Part shown: piece by piece, positions 63,824-64,000 of the stretch
Position numbering within the stretch: the first letter of the stretch is position 1
Layout of the letters: every line of letters starts with the position of its first letter
DNA from: Lacimicrobium alkaliphilum
GTDB taxonomy: Bacteria; Pseudomonadota; Gammaproteobacteria; Enterobacterales; Alteromonadaceae
Direction: 5' to 3'
Length of the DNA stretch: 64,000 bases
Assembly: GCF_002591895.1 (NCBI RefSeq)
Contig: NZ_NISX01000011.1
Coordinates: 91,730 to 155,729 of the forward strand
Made by a program: the position numbers and the translations under genes
The notes under the pieces: generated by a model
Seen by the model: only the letters and a program-made list of their open reading frames with translations
Told to the model about the DNA's origin: nothing
Database searches by the model: none

Positions 63824-64000
63824 ATTACGACATTTACCGTAAGCATCCGGGCAACCCCACCTTCATTTCAATCAGCTGGACAACCAAACTGGCATCTTCT
63901 GAGAATTACAGGAGTTTGCCAGTATGTTTCCGGTATCAAAATCAACGGGGGCAGAGACGTTGATCCGATCAAGGGGCCACCCATTAATCAGCCGTGTCAA

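Noticed and set aside
63874..64000. Minus-strand open frame reaching the window end (42 codons)
   Set aside because: Not recognised; the opposite strand is also open over much of the stretch, so coding cannot be decided here.

Overview
The window looks like the chromosome of a marine gammaproteobacterium of the Alteromonadales (Alteromonas/Paraglaciecola/Lacimicrobium-like). That is an inference from a large TonB-dependent receptor, exported tricorn-type and M3 peptidases, a Shewanella-type GalNAc pathway, AzlCD, a PEP-CTERM protein and mid-range GC. No rRNA, tRNA, CRISPR array or recognisable transposase was seen.

Region 1 (1-13.7 kb) is housekeeping-like: the tail of an AraC regulator, a serine beta-lactamase-fold hydrolase, a crotonase, a catalase-peroxidase with a signal peptide, a tricorn-type S41 protease divergent from a WYL regulator of BrxR/CapW type, a lipoprotein M3 peptidase, a PA2779/PA2778-like pair and a YcxB-like membrane protein.

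Region 2 (14.0-35.1 kb) is a coherent N-acetylgalactosamine / O-glycoprotein utilisation locus. It holds AgaR, a minus-strand operon agaZ-agaS-agaK-agaA followed by a GMC oxidoreductase and its small subunit, a GH109 alpha-N-acetylgalactosaminidase, two DUF3472 proteins (one with three discoidin/CBM32-like domains), a TonB receptor, an AgaP-type permease and a ricin-lectin/M60 mucin-protease-like lipoprotein. Similar TTTC-rich boxes lie at the three main promoters. A 268-bp MITE-like element interrupts the aga operon, and removing it in silico restores a tight gene junction.

Region 3 (35.3-55.2 kb) starts with a periplasmic binding protein, a chemoreceptor broken by two internal deletions and a PepSY/two-component operon. 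It continues with a myo-inositol/phytate locus: iolR, iolB, iolC-DUF2090, iolD, iolE, beta-propeller phytase, iolA/mmsA and a BNR protein. The enzymes from IolE onwards are intact, but an iolG, an inositol monophosphatase, the sugar ABC transporter and a second Gfo/Idh/MocA dehydrogenase are fragments or frameshifted. Candidate IolR boxes of the GGAA-N6-TTCY type remain.

Region 4 (55.4-64 kb) is accessory: azlCD with a XRE-cupin regulator behind a long double palindrome, a ParDE toxin-antitoxin pair, a coiled-coil exported protein, a 614-aa protein ending in a PD-(D/E)XK nuclease domain, and an AT-rich two-gene unit (AAA/ABC-type ATPase plus a small protein with an E-x-K motif). These last genes are the best candidates here for an undescribed defence-type system. 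Beyond them lie a 49-codon gcvP 3' fragment with its terminator and a PEP-CTERM protein. A short relic resembling the 5' part of the 614-aa gene lies upstream of parD.
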